A DNA stretch of 64,000 nucleotides, from the NCBI GenBank assembly GCA_028023455.1, contig JAQFVV010000020.1, positions 12,068,385 to 12,132,384 on the forward strand. Direction: 5' to 3'. The notes beneath the pieces are model-generated. The model did not search any database. It was not told the origin of the DNA and saw only the letters and a program-made list of their open reading frames with translations. Positions 60,898-64,000 of the stretch are shown here, one piece after another; within the stretch, counting starts at the first letter, position 1; the number at the start of each line of letters is the position of its first letter. Position numbers and translations under genes: made by a program. Source of the DNA: Epiperipatus broadwayi (Eukaryota; Onychophora; Udeonychophora; Euonychophora; Peripatidae).

Positions 60898-61352
60898 TGC
60901 TATATATGTATGTAATATATGTTGGTTTGCACTTACCGCATAACGTGAATTCTTCTCCACACAAAAATAGAGAGCGCTGCCGTAAATTATGATTTCCAGA
61001 ATATATGCCCGATAAAGGGATATAGTATAAAACTGGTGGCAGAGATTTATCACTCTCAGTTCCCAGGATGTTATCAGTACACAGCCTTCAGGATAAATGA
61101 AATCCGTAGTAAAGAAAACAGTAGGTAAAATGGCTACTGTAGAAACGTATAAAATAAGGACTGGTAAAATAAAACAATATTATGTTTAATGTAAATAAAC
61201 TGAGTGAAATCTTGTGTGTATATATTATTATTATAATTGTATGTTCGTGTGGTAGAAACTAGTAATTAAAATATATATAGAAATATTAAATGAGTTATTT
61301 TAATTTATTGCTATCTTACTTATTCAACTTAATTGAAACCTAAGACATAGCA
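60898..61352 (+). repeat. 3' LTR
   Basis: 455 bp, same ends as the 5' LTR, five substitutions between the two (about 98.9% identity) and no indels. Confidence 0.95.
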
Positions 61353-62560
61353 ATATTTCAAAAAATAATTTCTAATATACTGTTTTTCGTATTTTTTAAA
61401 ATATTAATTGTATTATTGCAACTGGATATACTTATCATTTGTTTTATAGTTTTGTGATCATTTTTCTAATGATTTTATTAAAATACCTATTATAATTCCA
61501 TCATTATCTGTTTTTTTATTCTATGTATTTTTTTTATTTAACTGAATTTCACATTATGATATCATTATTATATAACCAGTTTTGCTTTTCTGTTTGTTTG
61601 TTTTTATAATTATAGTTATTTTTAAAATAAGTCTATACAAAACATTATTTTATCTTTATTTTGATAATCATCATTAATAAAATGGCATTTATTTATCATT
61701 ACAAGTTATATTTCCTGAATCATCATTCAATAAAATCCACATATTTAATTATTCTGAATTGGATTTCTTTATCCTTTTGTTTTATCTATAGAAAATATTA
61801 AATAGCCTTTTCAGTAGTTTTCTTATTGATCTCTTTTAAGTCTTACCCAATTTCAAAAAGTGTTATTACTACATTAAAATGTTTTGAAAGTTTTAACTTA
61901 AATATTATAGGATATTTTTAATAGCTTTCATTCCTTTGCTTTTGAATTTAATAATCAATAATTAATTTCTATGTTGAGTTTAATAAAAATAGTGTAGCCT
62001 TTTAGTTACTCAATCAAGAAATTTTATTAACAGCTGAAAAATTATGGTTAAAGTTGTGCTGATTGTGAGGCTTTGAACAATTTTTGTTTCAGATCCAAAC
62101 CGGATTTAATCTTTCTAGATATTATTAATGTTCCATCCACATTTTCTAAGATCATTCACAGTTAATGTGCATATTTGATTTAGAAGTATGATTGTGATCA
62201 ATAGATTAACCATGAATCACGTGGTTAATGACTTTCTGACTTGTATATAGTTATGGCAGAAGCTAAGAACTTAATAAAATCACCACAAAATCTATCCTCA
62301 GGTTGAAATATCTACAAAATTAATTTATAATATTTGGGAATAATTAGCTCACTATCTAAACAAAAAAATCCATAATTAAATAAAACTGTGGTTTTGAAAC
62401 ACATATTTTTTGTTAATCAAGATGTAATTACCAATGTTAAATTTCCAATCATTTTTTGCTTGAAAACGATCTTTTCCAAAATCAATGGCAAATACAAACT
62501 TGCCCCATGATTCATTTTGATTGAAACAGTCTTTTCAGATGTCCTAGATATTACATCTCT
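61353..62560 (-). mobile_element. RTE LINE copy 5, main piece (deeply decayed)
   Basis: Minus-strand remnant related to the other RTE copies. ATTATAATTCCATCATTATCTG at about 61490-61511 matches the reverse transcriptase start of copy 3 near 25976-25997. TGTTAATCAAGATGTAATTA near 62411-62430 matches the endonuclease Y-I-L-T-N-R-K-Y-I-F-Q region of copy 2 near 10500-10535. The distance between the landmarks is close to that in copy 2. The first bases after the Gypsy element (ATTTCTAATAT near 61367, then TATTATTGCA near 61412) continue the alignment begun at 56395-56460. No open frame remains. Confidence 0.55.
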
Positions 62561-62639
62561 AATATTCTTGGACAGTTAGTCTGTATAACTGAACAAATTT
62601 AAATATAATAACTGAAACACAGGCTTATTATATACCTAT

Positions 62640-62960
62640 GTCTATATATGTAATATATAGGGTATATGAGCACAGACTTTCACATGACCCACCACTCTCC
62701 ACTCTATCTCATAACACTGATACACTTGAACACATATATGTAGAAAAGATAAATAATCACCAATATACGTATTTCATGCTAAACCAGCAATCATCAGTTG
62801 GTCCAGATTACCATCTCTACACATATATGCTATAAGTGCTCAGATATATATTAAGATAACCAATCTTTATACTTTAATGGACAGGCTTCAATCTACTCCA
62901 CGCTCCAACTCTTCAACTGTCCATCCAATTAAAAATCTGATGATGGAACGCTCAAATATA
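62640..62960 (-). repeat. P-family repeat, single-arm copy
   Basis: Bases 62647-62810 are nearly identical to 20926-21085. The copy continues with the ACTTTAATGG and AGGCTTCAATCT block seen in the left arm of the palindrome at 5.5-5.9 kb, then ends near the AAAAATCTGATGATG motif. The frame at 62638-62835 is within the repeat and is not called. Confidence 0.75.
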
Positions 62961-64000
62961 TATTAAATTACAAGTGGAATTCTTTCAAATAACAAAATAT
63001 TATATCTGCCATTTAAAAGTATGTCACTTAAATCAATAAATCAAAACATAATCTAACCCTGCTATTTGTTCTTTTATTTAATTGCTTTTATGATCAATCT
63101 CTTTCTGAAAAAAAATTCATAATGCCAATATATAATAAACAATAAATTAATAAAACAGTAATTATAAAATAAATCATAAAGTAATTTCTATAAAATTTAG
63201 TTTAGCTGTACTCAATTTTTATATAAATAATAGTTTTAATAATCATTTTATATACTGTCTTTTTAACAGTCTTTACATATATAGTATATTAAAAATTTCT
63301 AATATCACTTGATAATCTAAAAGAATTTTAATGTACTTTTTATTACTGAATATTATGTCTTTTGAATATATCCCAATAAATCTTAAATTCTTATTTTAAG
63401 AAGGTAATAAAAAGGGTTAACATCTTGAATTTTATTATTTAAAAATAGTTTATTTTATTGCTTTTGACAAAAGAATGTGAAAGTAAAACTTATAAAACGA
63501 AAGAGAACAAAAATTATATATATATTTAATTTTACCTGTTCAAACAATTATCTTTTGATTCACAATTGAGAAATTGGAGTGTATATATGTTTCTGAAAGC
63601 AAAATTAATTCTGCAGTAAAATTTAAAACATTAAAAAAATCAAGTGTTTTACTATAGTCGTAAATATTATAGAAACTAATTTATCAAAGAACAATTTATT
63701 TCATTCTATTTTAGAGCCATTTACTGTAAGTTTTAATGATCATTGAAGATATTTCTGGCTTTTTTCATCAATGAGGATTAGGGTTCAAACCTGAAATTAA
63801 TTATCTTATGCATCAAACAATCAATTTATACTTCTTTATATTATTTAAGCTAATGGTTAATATTAGAAAAAACATTAAGATTTTAAATTTAGGCTAACCT
63901 TGTAGCAAATTTATATAGATTTCACAGCAGGTCAGTTTCTATAAGCTTTAGACTTCAGTTTTATGACAACTGTAGGCCTCTTCTATATTTTGAAATGAGA
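62961..64000. other. AT-rich spacer to the window end
   Basis: No gene or clear repeat is recognised. A (TA)n run lies near 63516-63528. Confidence 0.5.

Larger units (their letters stand above)
56461..61352 (+). mobile_element. Ty3/Gypsy LTR retrotransposon, complete (4892 bp)
   Basis: Two 455-bp direct LTRs bound a gag-protease frame and a pol frame in the order protease, reverse transcriptase, RNase H, integrase, which is the Ty3/Gypsy order. No env-like frame follows. The LTRs start TGCTAT and end ATAGCA. The flanking pentamers ATATC (left) and ATATT (right) fit a 5-bp target duplication with one mismatch. The body is less AT-rich and richer in CpG than its surroundings. Five LTR differences and one pol frameshift indicate a fairly recent insertion. 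Mag-type clade membership is plausible from the gag zinc knuckles and DSGA protease, but untested. Confidence 0.95.

Overview
The window looks like intergenic, repeat-dominated DNA of a metazoan nuclear genome. It is very AT-rich, it lacks prokaryotic-style gene packing, and no tRNA, rRNA or CRISPR locus is visible. The mixture of RTE-clade LINEs with (ATG)n tails, a Ty3/Gypsy element of the kind often annotated K02A2.6-like, Penelope-like GIY-YIG remnants, tRNA-derived SINE pieces and abundant foldback repeats fits an invertebrate. I favour a mollusc, perhaps an octopod cephalopod, but that is an inference from repeat style and was not tested by search.

Layout. 0-6.4 kb: unit of a dispersed family (called S here), the 5' part of an RTE LINE (copy 1), a P-family repeat, an inverted S pair and an ~0.88-kb P-family palindrome. 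6.4-14.7 kb: two direct copies of a ~2-kb repeat (B). The first is split by a nearly intact RTE LINE (copy 2), and the second preserves the empty site. 15.5-20.2 kb: a Penelope-like endonuclease remnant, a 122-bp tandem/foldback cluster and a non-LTR reverse transcriptase tail. 24.5-29.3 kb: a full-length RTE (copy 3) with an 11-bp target-site duplication, then an inverted-end fragment (copy 4). 30.8-31.1 kb: a possible host-gene exon with consensus-like splice sites but one stop codon. 33.5-38.7 kb: two ~1.9-kb direct repeats (D) around a decayed Lys/Glu/Met-rich reading frame. 41.7-50.3 kb: a second Penelope-like tail, a foldback element, a 455-bp tandem S array, a SINE and another inverted S pair. 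50.3-56.0 kb: featureless AT-rich DNA. 56.1-62.6 kb: an S copy and a very old RTE remnant (copy 5) into which a young Ty3/Gypsy element has inserted. The last part holds another P copy and AT-rich DNA.

The only near-functional genes belong to mobile elements. The Ty3/Gypsy element has two 455-bp LTRs that differ at five positions, a TATA box plus initiator, a gag-protease frame, a -1 frameshift signal on a run of nine A and a pol frame. The integrase is broken by one frameshift. RTE copy 2 has a complete endonuclease and reverse transcriptase interrupted by only two one-base frameshifts. I found no confidently intact host gene.
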